This document shows, piece after piece, positions 1-9,313 of a DNA stretch of 64,000 nt. A program made the position numbers and the translations under genes. The number at the start of each line of letters is the position of its first letter. The stretch's first letter is position 1. The notes under the pieces were generated by a model, which was not told the origin of the DNA, made no database searches, and was given only the letters and a program-made list of their open reading frames with translations. Origin of the DNA: Site-B1 sp963827785 (GTDB lineage: Bacteria > Bacteroidota > Bacteroidia > Flavobacteriales > Flavobacteriaceae); contig CAWHCT010000023.1 of NCBI GenBank assembly GCA_963827785.1, positions 59,789-123,788 of the forward strand, given 5' to 3'.

Positions 1-182
1 TTAAATGTGTTTTTATCCAGTAATTTACATGGCCCACACCAATTGGTGTAAAAATCCATAATGATCTTTCTAGGGTCTTTTTGTTGTAACTCAACGGCCT
101 CCTCTAATGTCAGCCAATTGATTTCCTGTGCATTTGTATTCAATGCAAAAAGTAGAAGGGCAATTAATACTATTTTTCTCAT
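1..182 (-). CDS. thioredoxin-family periplasmic protein, N-terminal part only
   Basis: The gene runs off the left edge of the window, so only about 60 residues are visible. It starts with a short signal peptide (MRKIVLIALLLFALNTNAQ) followed by a DxxxxWLTLEEA-like stretch and the strand DFYTNWCGPCK. WCGPCK is the classical CxxC redox motif of thioredoxin-fold proteins, so a periplasmic thiol-disulfide role is likely. The sequence before the motif resembles the DUF255/Thioredoxin_7 type more than TlpA. The ATG at 182 fits the signal peptide. Substrate unknown, because the C-terminal half is missing. Confidence 0.8.
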   Translation of the reverse strand, partial: MRKIVLIALLLFALNTNAQEINWLTLEEAVELQQKDPRKIIMDFYTNWCGPCKLLDKNTF

Positions 183-242
183 AACCTAATAAGTCGATTT
201 AATTCTGTAAACATAACATGCAAAAAGCAAGCCATAAGTAAT

Positions 243-2258
243 CTAAGTTACACCATGCATTAATTTTTTTAATACCGGATTCATCAATAACGCGATTATT
301 CCAATAATTATTGGCACAAAGGTGAAAATCATGAAGAAAGTCGAAATATCATATTGGGCTGTAATATCATCTATCATGGCCCCCATTTTTCCTGATGTTT
401 TATTTCCAATAGCCAGAGCTAGATACCATACACCAAACATAAAGGCTATCATTCTTGGTGGCACCAATTTGCTTACATAACTCAATCCAACAGGAGATAC
501 ACAAAGCTCACCTAAAGTATGAAACAGATAAGCAAAAATCAACCACACCATGCTTATCGAAGCAGTCTTCGCTCCTTGTGGTATTCCAGCAGAACCAAAA
601 GCTAAAAAGGCAAAACCAATTCCCAGGAAAAACAAGCCTATGGCATATTTATGTGCAGGCTTAGGATTGTATTTGCTTTCCCACCATTTTGAAAACAGTG
701 GTGCAAAGGCTATAATGAATAAAGAATTTAAAATTAAAAACCATGTTGCCGGAATTTGAATTTCATTTTCTTTTTTCTGAATAATTGTCGCTTCAATTCT
801 ATTTGGAATATTCTTAGATTGCTCTTGAGTTAAATATTTAAAGTTGACTCCCTTTTTGTCAATATCAATAATTGAAATCTTATCATTACCCACAAAATCT
901 GATGAAGATCTTATGACTGTTGTAGCTGTTGCTATAATCGCATCCTGAGGTATTTCTTCATCAACAATTAATATATTCGATTTAGCTCCTTCATCATTTG
1001 AAAGTTGATAAGTTGGATAGCTTATCTCGTAGGAATAAGTATTAAAATTGTTGTTGATCTTCCAAATGACAATTCCCCAGATCAGGATAAAACTGAAACC
1101 GAGGATCAAATTGGAAATCAAATATTTCTTAAAGGTTTGCTTGAATAACAAGAACAACACCCAGGTAATTATTGCAATCGGAACCACAGTTATAACGACG
1201 TCTACAATATTAAAGATCAATGCTGAATCACCCGATAAGATCCTATTTGTATAATCCTTGGCAAAAATACTCATGGAGCCTCCTGCCTGTTCAAAAGATG
1301 CCCAAAAGAAAATAATAAAGAATGCAAAAACCACCACAGCTATCATTTTGTCTCTGGTTATTTTGCTGTATCTCACAATTCTTGAGCCCAACAGATAAAC
1401 GAATAAAATAAGTGTGATCAAAATTGAATGCCCGGAATAATCAGTTTCACCAAACTTTAAAAAATTATAATTGATGATCTTCGATAATGGATCATTTATG
1501 ATCCATATTAATCCGGAAGCTGCAACGACAACAATTAGAAGTTTATCGATTGACGTAAACGGATTTAATTTATCTTCAATTTTTGTATGATCATCCGTTT
1601 CTATTGTTTTATCCTCTTTATTTGGTTTTTTCCCTTTTTCTCCAAAAATTCCCTGTGCCAGAGTAAATTGAAGCAAGCCCAAAAGCATGAAGATTCCTGC
1701 TAGACCGAAACCCCAACTCCAACCGAGTATCTCGCCTAGATAACCGCATAACATGATTCCTAAAAAAGCTCCGGCATTAACTCCCATGTAAAAAATAGTA
1801 TAGGCACCATCTTTCTTCTTGGGAAAATCTTCATAAAGAATGGAGATGAACGAACTCATGTTAGGCTTAAAAAACCCGGTACCCACAACTAAAAGAAACA
1901 ATCCTAAATATAGAAAGAATGGAATGTTCTCTATCGCCATGCTTGCATGACCAAAGGTCATTATTAAAGCTCCTATTATGATGGCTTTTCTGTTTCCTAA
2001 GTATTTATCGGCAAGTGTTCCACCAATTATCGGTGTTAAATACAGCAATGCCAGATAAGTTCCATATAATGCCAATGCATTTTCGCGAGGCCAGTCCCAA
2101 CCACCAATTCCAAAGGAACTTACTAAAAACAAAACCAATAAAGCACGCATCCCGTAAAAGGAAAACCGTTCCCACATCTCGGTAAAGAACAGAACAAATA
2201 ATCCTGCCGGATGACCTAATACCTGGGTTTCAAAGAATTCGTTGGAAGATTCCTTCAT
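243..2258 (-). CDS. POT/PTR2-family proton-dependent peptide transporter with large extra loop
   Basis: A 671-residue member of the proton-dependent oligopeptide transporter family (MFS) in the inner membrane, importing di- or tripeptides with protons. The N-terminal ExxER motif is clear (EMWERFSFYGMR, about residues 27-38), as is the family signature around FYMGVNAGAFLG (about 155-166). It is longer than the usual 450-500 residues because of a hydrophilic segment of about 110 residues (roughly 400-510) between membrane helices, probably periplasmic. It is the last of three tandem POT genes on this strand, six bases after the second. Peptide specificity cannot be read from the sequence. The neighbouring S9 peptidase suggests dipeptides. 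Confidence 0.9.
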   Translation of the reverse strand: MKESSNEFFETQVLGHPAGLFVLFFTEMWERFSFYGMRALLVLFLVSSFGIGGWDWPRENALALYGTYLALLYLTPIIGGTLADKYLGNRKAIIIGALIMTFGHASMAIENIPFFLYLGLFLLVVGTGFFKPNMSSFISILYEDFPKKKDGAYTIFYMGVNAGAFLGIMLCGYLGEILGWSWGFGLAGIFMLLGLLQFTLAQGIFGEKGKKPNKEDKTIETDDHTKIEDKLNPFTSIDKLLIVVVAASGLIWIINDPLSKIINYNFLKFGETDYSGHSILITLILFVYLLGSRIVRYSKITRDKMIAVVVFAFFIIFFWASFEQAGGSMSIFAKDYTNRILSGDSALIFNIVDVVITVVPIAIITWVLFLLFKQTFKKYLISNLILGFSFILIWGIVIWKINNNFNTYSYEISYPTYQLSNDEGAKSNILIVDEEIPQDAIIATATTVIRSSSDFVGNDKISIIDIDKKGVNFKYLTQEQSKNIPNRIEATIIQKKENEIQIPATWFLILNSLFIIAFAPLFSKWWESKYNPKPAHKYAIGLFFLGIGFAFLAFGSAGIPQGAKTASISMVWLIFAYLFHTLGELCVSPVGLSYVSKLVPPRMIAFMFGVWYLALAIGNKTSGKMGAMIDDITAQYDISTFFMIFTFVPIIIGIIALLMNPVLKKLMHGVT

Positions 2259-2264
2259 ACTTAA

Positions 2265-3746
2265 TTAATTGCCATTGGCTTTCGCTTCTCTCGGACGAAT
2301 CACCAGTTTATCGTAAACATACAAGGCAGTAATTGTGAATATCCCAATACCCACAATGACGTACCATATTTTGTTCGGATTATAATTATCCCATAACATA
2401 CGTGTCATTTCCCACTTTTCCATATTCAGTTTTTGAGTGGCTAATTCCATGTAATCATTTTTAGTAAAACTTTCGTTTATTTCTGGCATATCAATTCCTC
2501 TGGTATTCAATTCAGTTTGAAGTAAAGTCAATTTATCTGACCAGGACTGATATAAATTACCCGAAATGAATTTTGTGAAAAAGTTACCTGCAGCTACGGG
2601 TAAAAAATAAGTACCCTGATACAAGGCTTCTTTTCCCTTTGGAGAAATTAATGCTATGAATGAAGAAAATGTTGGATTAGTAGTCATCTCACCTATTGCA
2701 AAAATAATGGTACCAATAATTGTGAACATGACATTATTCGTGTAAAATGTCAAACCAACACCTATTGCAGCAATAATAAATCCGCGTATCATCGCACTAA
2801 CATGGCGCATCTTAATTACAAAGTAGGACACAAACATTTGTAAAAAGATGATCATAAAGGCATCTATGTTTGTAAACCATTCCGGTTTTATTTGCCCATT
2901 TTCCGTTAGTGTTCTTCCAAGTCCCGGAAGTGTATCGTTTATCCAATTACTTATCACAGAACTATCCACCCAATCTTCAATAAAATTTGGTAGTGTATAG
3001 AATAATTGATTGAACATGGTCCAGAAACCGATCATTAATATCAAAAGGACTGTTAAGCGAACATCTTTTACTGCCTCCCATATCTTTTTTAGAGAGTTTA
3101 CAATGGAGTCACTAATAGACTCTTTTTCTACCTTCTCTCTGTAAGGTTCTTTAAAAAAGAATAAAAGCATCAATAAATTGATTCCGATAACAATTGAGCC
3201 TTGAATAAAAATTAGTTTCCAACCATAAGTTGTTCGTAAATATGATGAGCAGGCAGGGCCAATAAATCCGCCAATATTAACCATCATATAAAATATCCCG
3301 AAACCAAGGGTTCCATTAGATTTATCAGTTGATTTTGTTATAATGGCAGAAGCGACCGGTTTAAACATGGCGGCACCAATGGCAACAAACAGAAATATAA
3401 AGTACATACTCCAATAAGTACTAACAGTACCCATCAAGTAATAACCGGCAATGAGAATTACATAAGCAATTACTAAGGATAGTTTATACCCTATTCTATC
3501 GGCTATAACTCCGGTAAATATTGGGAGAAGGTACAAAAGACCGGTAATATCAGACATGATATTACCCTTTTGGATGTGGTTAAAACCAAGTCCGCCAGTA
3601 TCTGTAGAGCCTACAAGATATAGGGCAAATAAAGTAAATACTCCATACCATGCCCAACGTTCCATAAGTTCCATGAAACTACCAATCCAAAAGGTTTTAT
3701 TGAAGGATCCTAAAGTTTTTACAAATGATCTTTTTTCTGTACTCAT
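2265..3746 (-). CDS. POT-like MFS transporter, divergent
   Basis: A 493-residue, roughly 12-14 helix MFS protein related to the two flanking POT transporters but more divergent. The ExxER motif appears as ELMERWAWYGVF near residue 26, and the second signature as FGIFYMMVNIGGFIGP near 148. A hydrophilic loop at about 265-305 carries charged residues. It probably moves small peptides or related solutes by proton symport, but substrate confidence is lower than for its neighbours. Only six bases separate it from the downstream POT gene, so the two are likely co-transcribed. A hairpin terminator separates it from the upstream POT gene. Confidence 0.8.
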   Translation of the reverse strand: MSTEKRSFVKTLGSFNKTFWIGSFMELMERWAWYGVFTLFALYLVGSTDTGGLGFNHIQKGNIMSDITGLLYLLPIFTGVIADRIGYKLSLVIAYVILIAGYYLMGTVSTYWSMYFIFLFVAIGAAMFKPVASAIITKSTDKSNGTLGFGIFYMMVNIGGFIGPACSSYLRTTYGWKLIFIQGSIVIGINLLMLLFFFKEPYREKVEKESISDSIVNSLKKIWEAVKDVRLTVLLILMIGFWTMFNQLFYTLPNFIEDWVDSSVISNWINDTLPGLGRTLTENGQIKPEWFTNIDAFMIIFLQMFVSYFVIKMRHVSAMIRGFIIAAIGVGLTFYTNNVMFTIIGTIIFAIGEMTTNPTFSSFIALISPKGKEALYQGTYFLPVAAGNFFTKFISGNLYQSWSDKLTLLQTELNTRGIDMPEINESFTKNDYMELATQKLNMEKWEMTRMLWDNYNPNKIWYVIVGIGIFTITALYVYDKLVIRPREAKANGN

Positions 3747-3765
3747 TGTTTAAGTTTATTAATGA

Positions 3766-3795
3766 AAAAGCTCAAGCCAAATGACCTGAGCTTTT
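3766..3795 (-). terminator. hairpin between first and second POT genes
   Basis: An inverted repeat (AAAAGCTCA / TGAGCTTTT, 9 bp arms, 12-nt loop) is followed on the minus strand by a T-rich run. It lies in the 105-bp gap between two POT genes of the same direction. It should terminate or attenuate transcription from the upstream gene, so the downstream pair may have its own promoter. Confidence 0.7.
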
Positions 3796-3851
3796 CTCTA
3801 TTTATTAAATATTATCATATAATTTGACTCGTTAGTAATAAAAGTTATTTC

Positions 3852-5342
3852 CTATTCAACACCATGCATAAGTTTTTTAAGTGGTTTGTTAAATATTGCA
3901 ATTAATAATGCAATTCCCAGAAGAACAAATCCAATAGTGGAAAATACCGACGTATATTTATCTAATCCTTCGGATGCCGTTAAAGCTACTTCACCATCAT
4001 GACCACCTGTAAGTGATGCAATTTTACCACCCAAATAATTTGCGATCGCAAAACTTAAAAACCATGCTCCCATTGCTGTACCGGCAATATTCTTTGGAGC
4101 CAGTTTCGTAACCATGGATAAGCCAATTGGTGATAAAAATAACTCACCTGTTGTATGTAATAAGTATAAGAAAAGTAACGTTAATAGAGGCACTTGAAAT
4201 GACTCGTTTACAAACTGCAAACCTACTTGAGTAACTAAAAATCCTAAACCTAATTGCAATATTCCCAGCGAAAACTTCATTGGTAAACTAGGGTTCTTTC
4301 CTATTGCGGATAATTTTACCCACATTACCGAAAAGATTGACCCGAAAACAATAATAAAGAACGGGTTAAAAAATTGCGTCATAGAGGCCGGCATTTCCCA
4401 GCCTAAAATACTTCGATCCACATTCCTGTCGGCAAACAATGTTAGGGAAGTTCCAGCTTGTTCAAAACAAGCCCAGAATGTAATATTTATAACCATGAAA
4501 ATCAATAATGCGATCATTCGATCTTTCCACATAGATACTTTTTCTAAATTATCTGCATCTTTACCTGCTTTAATAAGTGAAAATGAAATGAATATGAATA
4601 ATCCCAATAATAGATAATCTAACCAACTGTTATTGGTAATAAGCCAATAACTAATTGGAATAATCAGCATAGAAAGTATACCAACAATTTGAGCTTTATT
4701 CAATCCTGCAAATCCTTTTTTACTGCCCTCTTCAGTTATTCCCAATCCAGGTGCAAGCGAATAATTTTTTCTTCCCGTCCAAAAGATTATTAATCCCAGT
4801 AGCATACCGAAACCTGCAAGACCAAATCCATATTTAAATCCGTAGGTTTCTCCAACATAGGCCACAACTGTAGTCGCCAATAAGGCTCCGATATTAATAC
4901 CTATATAAAAAATGGTGAATCCGGAATCCCGTCTTGGATCATTGTCTTTATATAATTTCCCTACTATAGTAGAGATATTCGCTTTAAAATAACCATTACC
5001 AACTATTAATGCGCCCATACCGATCATTAAAAACTGTTCTGTACCGCCAAGAATTAAAAACTCACCAAGGGACATTAGGATTGCACCAAGAAGTACTGCA
5101 TTTCTGTAACCAAGGTATTTATCGGCTAACTTTCCTCCTATTATTGGTGCTGCATAAATTAGTCCTGTATAGGCCCCATAAATTAGTGCTGCATCGGCAT
5201 CTCCTTTCATCAATGACTTTACAAGATATAATGTCAGAAGGACTCGCATTCCGTAGTAACAAAATCGTTCCCACATTTCTGAAAAAAACAGGGTCATTAA
5301 ACCCTTTGGATGCCCTTGAATTGATGTGTTTTTATCGCTCAT
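3852..5342 (-). CDS. POT/PTR2-family proton-dependent peptide transporter
   Basis: A 496-residue inner-membrane di/tripeptide:proton symporter of normal family length. The motifs are textbook: EMWERFCYYGMRVLLTLYLV near residues 22-41, and FTIFYIGINIGALLAT near 140. C-terminal helices include GELFLSPIGLSMVTKLAP, also conserved in the third POT gene here. It is first of the three tandem POT genes and lies downstream of the S9 peptidase on the same strand with a 245-bp gap. The ATG at 5342 gives an N-terminus (MSDKNTSIQGHPKGLMTLFF) matching its paralogue at 2258. Confidence 0.92.
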   Translation of the reverse strand: MSDKNTSIQGHPKGLMTLFFSEMWERFCYYGMRVLLTLYLVKSLMKGDADAALIYGAYTGLIYAAPIIGGKLADKYLGYRNAVLLGAILMSLGEFLILGGTEQFLMIGMGALIVGNGYFKANISTIVGKLYKDNDPRRDSGFTIFYIGINIGALLATTVVAYVGETYGFKYGFGLAGFGMLLGLIIFWTGRKNYSLAPGLGITEEGSKKGFAGLNKAQIVGILSMLIIPISYWLITNNSWLDYLLLGLFIFISFSLIKAGKDADNLEKVSMWKDRMIALLIFMVINITFWACFEQAGTSLTLFADRNVDRSILGWEMPASMTQFFNPFFIIVFGSIFSVMWVKLSAIGKNPSLPMKFSLGILQLGLGFLVTQVGLQFVNESFQVPLLTLLFLYLLHTTGELFLSPIGLSMVTKLAPKNIAGTAMGAWFLSFAIANYLGGKIASLTGGHDGEVALTASEGLDKYTSVFSTIGFVLLGIALLIAIFNKPLKKLMHGVE

Positions 5343-5359
5343 AATTTAATAATAGTTAG

Positions 5360-5571
5360 TTAATCGTTAGTTTTCTTATGTTGCTTTCTTAACTCCTTAA
5401 TTTGTTTTATATTATTTCGTCTTATTTCTCGTTTGGAAAGGACGTTTGGTGTTTTATTTTTGATTTCAACTTCATTTTTCTTATTCTTTACTTCGATCAA
5501 CTTTCTTCTATCAACCTTTCATAAATGGTATTTGATTTATCAGTTTCAACCTTAGGCGGTTCTTTAACATC
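5360..5571 (-). pseudogene. possible decayed lysine-rich reading-frame remnant
   Basis: The gap between the S9 peptidase and the first POT gene is purine-rich on the minus strand. It carries two overlapping open stretches in different frames. One begins DVKEPPKVETDK and ends at a stop near 5497. The other ends IKELRKQHKKTND with a stop at 5360. The first stretch starts with a second copy of the 12-bp sequence (minus strand GATGTTAAAGAA) that also encodes the final DVKE of the peptidase, 34 bp away. This could be a frameshifted former 3' extension of the peptidase gene or of a small separate gene. No start codon or family supports it firmly. Confidence 0.22.
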
Positions 5572-5587
5572 TAGGTGTTATTAACAA

Positions 5588-7834
5588 TTAACATTCTTTA
5601 ACATCATAAGTATTTTTGGTTGGTTGTTCATTGCTATAGACATATTGGCTTTTATCACCTAAACTCTTTTGGATAAAATTGGTCATTTTTTTATACAAAT
5701 GCACTCTTGTATTACCTCCATAGATGCCATGATTCTTATCAGGATAGATCATCCATTCAAACTGTTTGTCAGCCTGAACTAATGCTTCAACCATTCTCAT
5801 GGTATTTTGGACATGAACATTATCGTCTGCAGACCCATGGACCAATAAGTAATCTCCCTTTAATAATTCAGGATAGTTAAACGGTGAATTATCATCATAA
5901 CCCTTTGGGTTTTCCTGAGGTGTTCTCATATACCTTTCTGTATATATAGTGTCATAGAATCTCCAACTAGTAACAGGTGCGACGGCTATTGCCATTTTAA
6001 AGACATCATTACCTTTAAGTATGCAATTGGTAGCCATTTGGCCACCAAAACTCCATCCCCAAATCCCTATCCTGTTTTTATCGACATATGACAATTCACC
6101 TAATATTTTCGCGGCAGCTATTTGATCTTCTGTTTCATATTTAACCAAATTCAAATAGGTTGTTTTCTTTTTAAAATCTGCACCTTTAAATCCGGTACCC
6201 CGGCCATCAACACAAGCAATAATAAATCCTTGTTGAGCTAACATTTGATACCAATAGTCATTTGATCTATTCCAACTGTTAGAAACGGATTGCGATCCTG
6301 GTCCGGAATATTGAAACATCAACAATGGGTATTGATCTCTGGAATTAAAATTTACGGGTTTTATCATCCACATATTAAGATCATTCCCATTTACTTTTAT
6401 AGTACTGAACTCTTTTTTGGACAATTTGTACTGATCAAGCCTTTTTTCTAAGGCTTTGTTATCCTCGATTTTTTTGAGGACATTTCCATTGCTGGAATCA
6501 TTCAAAGTATATTCAGGCGGATTGCTTGCACTGGAAAATCTATTTATAAAATAACTATAGTCTGAACTGAATGAAGCGTTATTTGTGCCTTCATTTTTTG
6601 TCAAGTGTCTTTTGTCAGTCCCATTAAGGCCAATCGAATAAACATCTCTGTTTATTGACCCTCCCTCTACTGATTGATAAAATACTCTGTTGGTTTTTTT
6701 ATCAAATCCATAAAAACTGGTGACATCCCATTTGCCTTTTGTAATTTGATTTATGAGTTTCCCATATTTCGAATAATGGTAAATGTGATTATATCCATCC
6801 TTTTCACTGGTCCACAAAAAACTCTCATCATCCAAAAAAGTAAGATTGTCGGTTACATCAACATAGGTATCGCTCTTCTCATTAAGAACTATAGTGCTCT
6901 CATAACCATTAGCATTTAGCAACCACAGATCCAAATCGTTTTGGTGTCTGTTTAAAAATTGGGCACTTAAAATTTCAGGATCTTTTGTCCATTTTATCCT
7001 AGGAATGTAAAAATCAGAATATTCCTTTTCTAAATACACCTTTTCTGATTCTGTTTTAAGCAGGTCGTATATATACAGATCTACTTCGGCATTTTTTTCC
7101 CCAGCTTTTGGGTATTTAAAAACTTGTTGCGATGGATATAATGAATTCCCATAAATATCCATTGAGAATTCTGGAACATTCGACTCATCAAATTTTAAAA
7201 AAGCTATCCTGTCACTGTCTGCATTCCAGTCAAAAGCTCTGACAAGTTTAAATTCTTCTTCGTAAACCCAGTCGGTTAAACCATTAATGATCTTGTTTTT
7301 TTCTCCATCAAAAGTGGCCTGAATAGTAGTATTAAGAACTAATTCCTTAATTAATATATTATTATTTTGCACATAGGCAACCCTGTTACCATCGGGTGAA
7401 AATGTTGGTTCCTGAATTGGTTCTTCTGATATTAACTGAACTGAATTGTCTCTGGTATTGTAAACATAATACTTCCCTTTTTTAGACCTTCTGAATATCC
7501 TTTCTTCTTCAGTAGCTAATAATACTTTTGATTCATCCTCGCTGAAGGTATAGGATGAAAATGTCTTAATCTCATTAAATTCTTTTGTACTGAAAAAAGT
7601 TCTTACCTTTTGTGAAGTTTTGTAATCGTAAATGTCAATTGATACTGCATTAGTTGCTTGGTCTTTATTCAAAACGGAATATTGTTGCCCGTTTTTCATT
7701 GAATTTAAGGCTTCAATCCCTTCGGTTCTGAATGTTCCATTCCAGATTTCTTCAAGCGTAATTTCCTTATTCTGAGCATGAATATTAGAAATCACTAAAA
7801 AGCTAAAAAGAATCAACAATTTAAAAACTTTCAT
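5588..7834 (-). CDS. S9-family prolyl dipeptidyl peptidase (DPP-IV type)
   Basis: A secreted serine peptidase of about 748 residues with an N-terminal beta-propeller (DPPIV_N) and a C-terminal alpha/beta-hydrolase domain. The nucleophile elbow is GWSFGG with Ser at about residue 595. The Asp lies in GSADDNVH and the His (about 702) in DKNHGIYGG. The propeller carries a DWVYEEE motif, matching the double-Glu site that binds the free N-terminus in DPP-IV. The family releases X-Pro or X-Ala dipeptides. The ATG at 7834 is preferred over an upstream TTG because it begins the signal peptide MKVFKLLILFSFLVISNIHAQ. Dipeptides released here could feed the POT transporters downstream. Confidence 0.92.
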   Translation of the reverse strand: MKVFKLLILFSFLVISNIHAQNKEITLEEIWNGTFRTEGIEALNSMKNGQQYSVLNKDQATNAVSIDIYDYKTSQKVRTFFSTKEFNEIKTFSSYTFSEDESKVLLATEEERIFRRSKKGKYYVYNTRDNSVQLISEEPIQEPTFSPDGNRVAYVQNNNILIKELVLNTTIQATFDGEKNKIINGLTDWVYEEEFKLVRAFDWNADSDRIAFLKFDESNVPEFSMDIYGNSLYPSQQVFKYPKAGEKNAEVDLYIYDLLKTESEKVYLEKEYSDFYIPRIKWTKDPEILSAQFLNRHQNDLDLWLLNANGYESTIVLNEKSDTYVDVTDNLTFLDDESFLWTSEKDGYNHIYHYSKYGKLINQITKGKWDVTSFYGFDKKTNRVFYQSVEGGSINRDVYSIGLNGTDKRHLTKNEGTNNASFSSDYSYFINRFSSASNPPEYTLNDSSNGNVLKKIEDNKALEKRLDQYKLSKKEFSTIKVNGNDLNMWMIKPVNFNSRDQYPLLMFQYSGPGSQSVSNSWNRSNDYWYQMLAQQGFIIACVDGRGTGFKGADFKKKTTYLNLVKYETEDQIAAAKILGELSYVDKNRIGIWGWSFGGQMATNCILKGNDVFKMAIAVAPVTSWRFYDTIYTERYMRTPQENPKGYDDNSPFNYPELLKGDYLLVHGSADDNVHVQNTMRMVEALVQADKQFEWMIYPDKNHGIYGGNTRVHLYKKMTNFIQKSLGDKSQYVYSNEQPTKNTYDVKEC

Positions 7835-7956
7835 CTTAAATTTTTTATTAGCCAAATTAATGCCAAGTTTAATAAAAATAATACAAAAAAACGCATTAAT
7901 CCTTAGTTAATTAGTAGTATTTAGTAACAAAGTCTCCAATATTTGAACCAACTTGG

Positions 7957-7964
7957 TATCTTTG
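7957..7964 (+). promoter_or_regulatory. Bacteroidota -7 promoter element before HMG-CoA reductase
   Basis: TATCTTTG matches the TAnnTTTG -7 consensus of Bacteroidota housekeeping promoters, 22 bp before the ATG at 7986. A clear TTTG element at the expected distance upstream is not present. Confidence 0.5.
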
Positions 7965-7985
7965 TTTTTTAAATTTTAGCAAAAA

Positions 7986-9308
7986 ATGAGCAAATCAATT
8001 TCTGGTTTTTCAAAATTATCTAAACAAAAAAAAATTGATTGGATCGTAGACACCTATTTCCCTAACAATGAAGATGCTGCCAAGGTTATAGTTCAGTATT
8101 GGAATGACGACAAAATTTTGCAAAAATTACATGATGAATTCATAGAAAATACGATAACCAACTATTATCTCCCTTTTGGTGTGGCTCCTAATTTTCTTAT
8201 TAACGAAACGCTATATGCAATACCAATGGCCATTGAGGAGAGTTCTGTTGTTGCAGCTGCCAGTAAATCGGCTAAATTTTGGTTGCAGAGAGGTGGTTTT
8301 AAAGCTAAAATAATATCAACAACAAAGATTGGCCAAGTTCATTTTACATTTAATGGCAAATTTGAAAAACTGCAAACTTTTTTTAATGAAATAAAATCTA
8401 AACTTATAAATGATGCCAAACCTATCACCCAAAATATGGAAAAACGGGGTGGAGGTATTTTGGATATCGAGCTGATAGACAAAACCGGGGATTTAAATAA
8501 TTATTATCAGCTGCATGCGACATTTGAAACGCTTGATGCTATGGGAGCCAATTTTATAAATTCGTGCCTGGAACAATTCGCCTCTACCTTTAAACATGCA
8601 GCTGAGACCTATTCTGAATTCAGCACTGAAGAAAAAAATATTCATGTCATCATGAGTATATTATCCAATTATGTTCCAGATTGTGTTGTAAGAGCTGAAG
8701 TAAGTTGCCCTGTAACTGAATTGAATGAAGACAAAACTTTAAGTGCTGAAGAATTTGCAGCCAAATTCCTCCAGGCAGTGAAAATTGCAGAAGTAGAGCC
8801 TTACAGAGCAGTCACACACAATAAAGGTGTCATGAACGGTGTTGATGCGGTTGTTCTGGCTACAGGAAACGACTTTAGAGCCGTTGAAGCCGGTGTGCAT
8901 GCCTATGCCGCCAGAAATGGGAAATATTCCAGCTTAACACATGCCAAAATTGAGAATGACATTTTCTCTTTCTGGACAGAATTACCTTTAGCTCTGGGAA
9001 CTGTAGGCGGTCTAACCGGACTGCATCCTTTGGTGAAACTGGCTTTAGAGATGCTGCACCATCCAACAGCCCGAGAACTCATGCAAATAGTGGCAGTGGC
9101 TGGTTTAGCACAAAATTTCGCGGCGATCAGATCTTTAATTACAACTGGAATTCAAGAGGGTCATATGAAAATGCATTTAAAGAACATCTTAAATCAATTT
9201 CATGCAAATGAGCAGGAAAAAGCTGCTATTATAGAACATTTCAAAACCAATATAGTAACTCATAGCGCAGTTGTAGAAGCTATTAATGATTTAAGGAATA
9301 GGAATTAA
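7986..9308 (+). CDS. mvaA: hydroxymethylglutaryl-CoA reductase, class II-like
   Basis: A 440-residue cytosolic HMG-CoA reductase, which reduces HMG-CoA to mevalonate, the committed step of the mevalonate isoprenoid pathway. Class II hallmarks are visible: PMAIEESSVVAAASKSAKFW near residues 80-100, which carries the catalytic Glu, and NKGVMNGVDAVVLATGND near 280-298, which carries the catalytic Lys. A His-containing helix (LEMLHHPTARELMQIV) lies near 355-370. Length is normal for bacterial class II enzymes. The ATG follows a good -7 element. The GHMP kinase starts five bases after the stop, so the two form an operon. Mevalonate kinase and decarboxylase lie in a second cluster at 58381-60455. 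Confidence 0.93.
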   Translation: MSKSISGFSKLSKQKKIDWIVDTYFPNNEDAAKVIVQYWNDDKILQKLHDEFIENTITNYYLPFGVAPNFLINETLYAIPMAIEESSVVAAASKSAKFWLQRGGFKAKIISTTKIGQVHFTFNGKFEKLQTFFNEIKSKLINDAKPITQNMEKRGGGILDIELIDKTGDLNNYYQLHATFETLDAMGANFINSCLEQFASTFKHAAETYSEFSTEEKNIHVIMSILSNYVPDCVVRAEVSCPVTELNEDKTLSAEEFAAKFLQAVKIAEVEPYRAVTHNKGVMNGVDAVVLATGNDFRAVEAGVHAYAARNGKYSSLTHAKIENDIFSFWTELPLALGTVGGLTGLHPLVKLALEMLHHPTARELMQIVAVAGLAQNFAAIRSLITTGIQEGHMKMHLKNILNQFHANEQEKAAIIEHFKTNIVTHSAVVEAINDLRNRN

Positions 9309-9313
9309 AGGGC

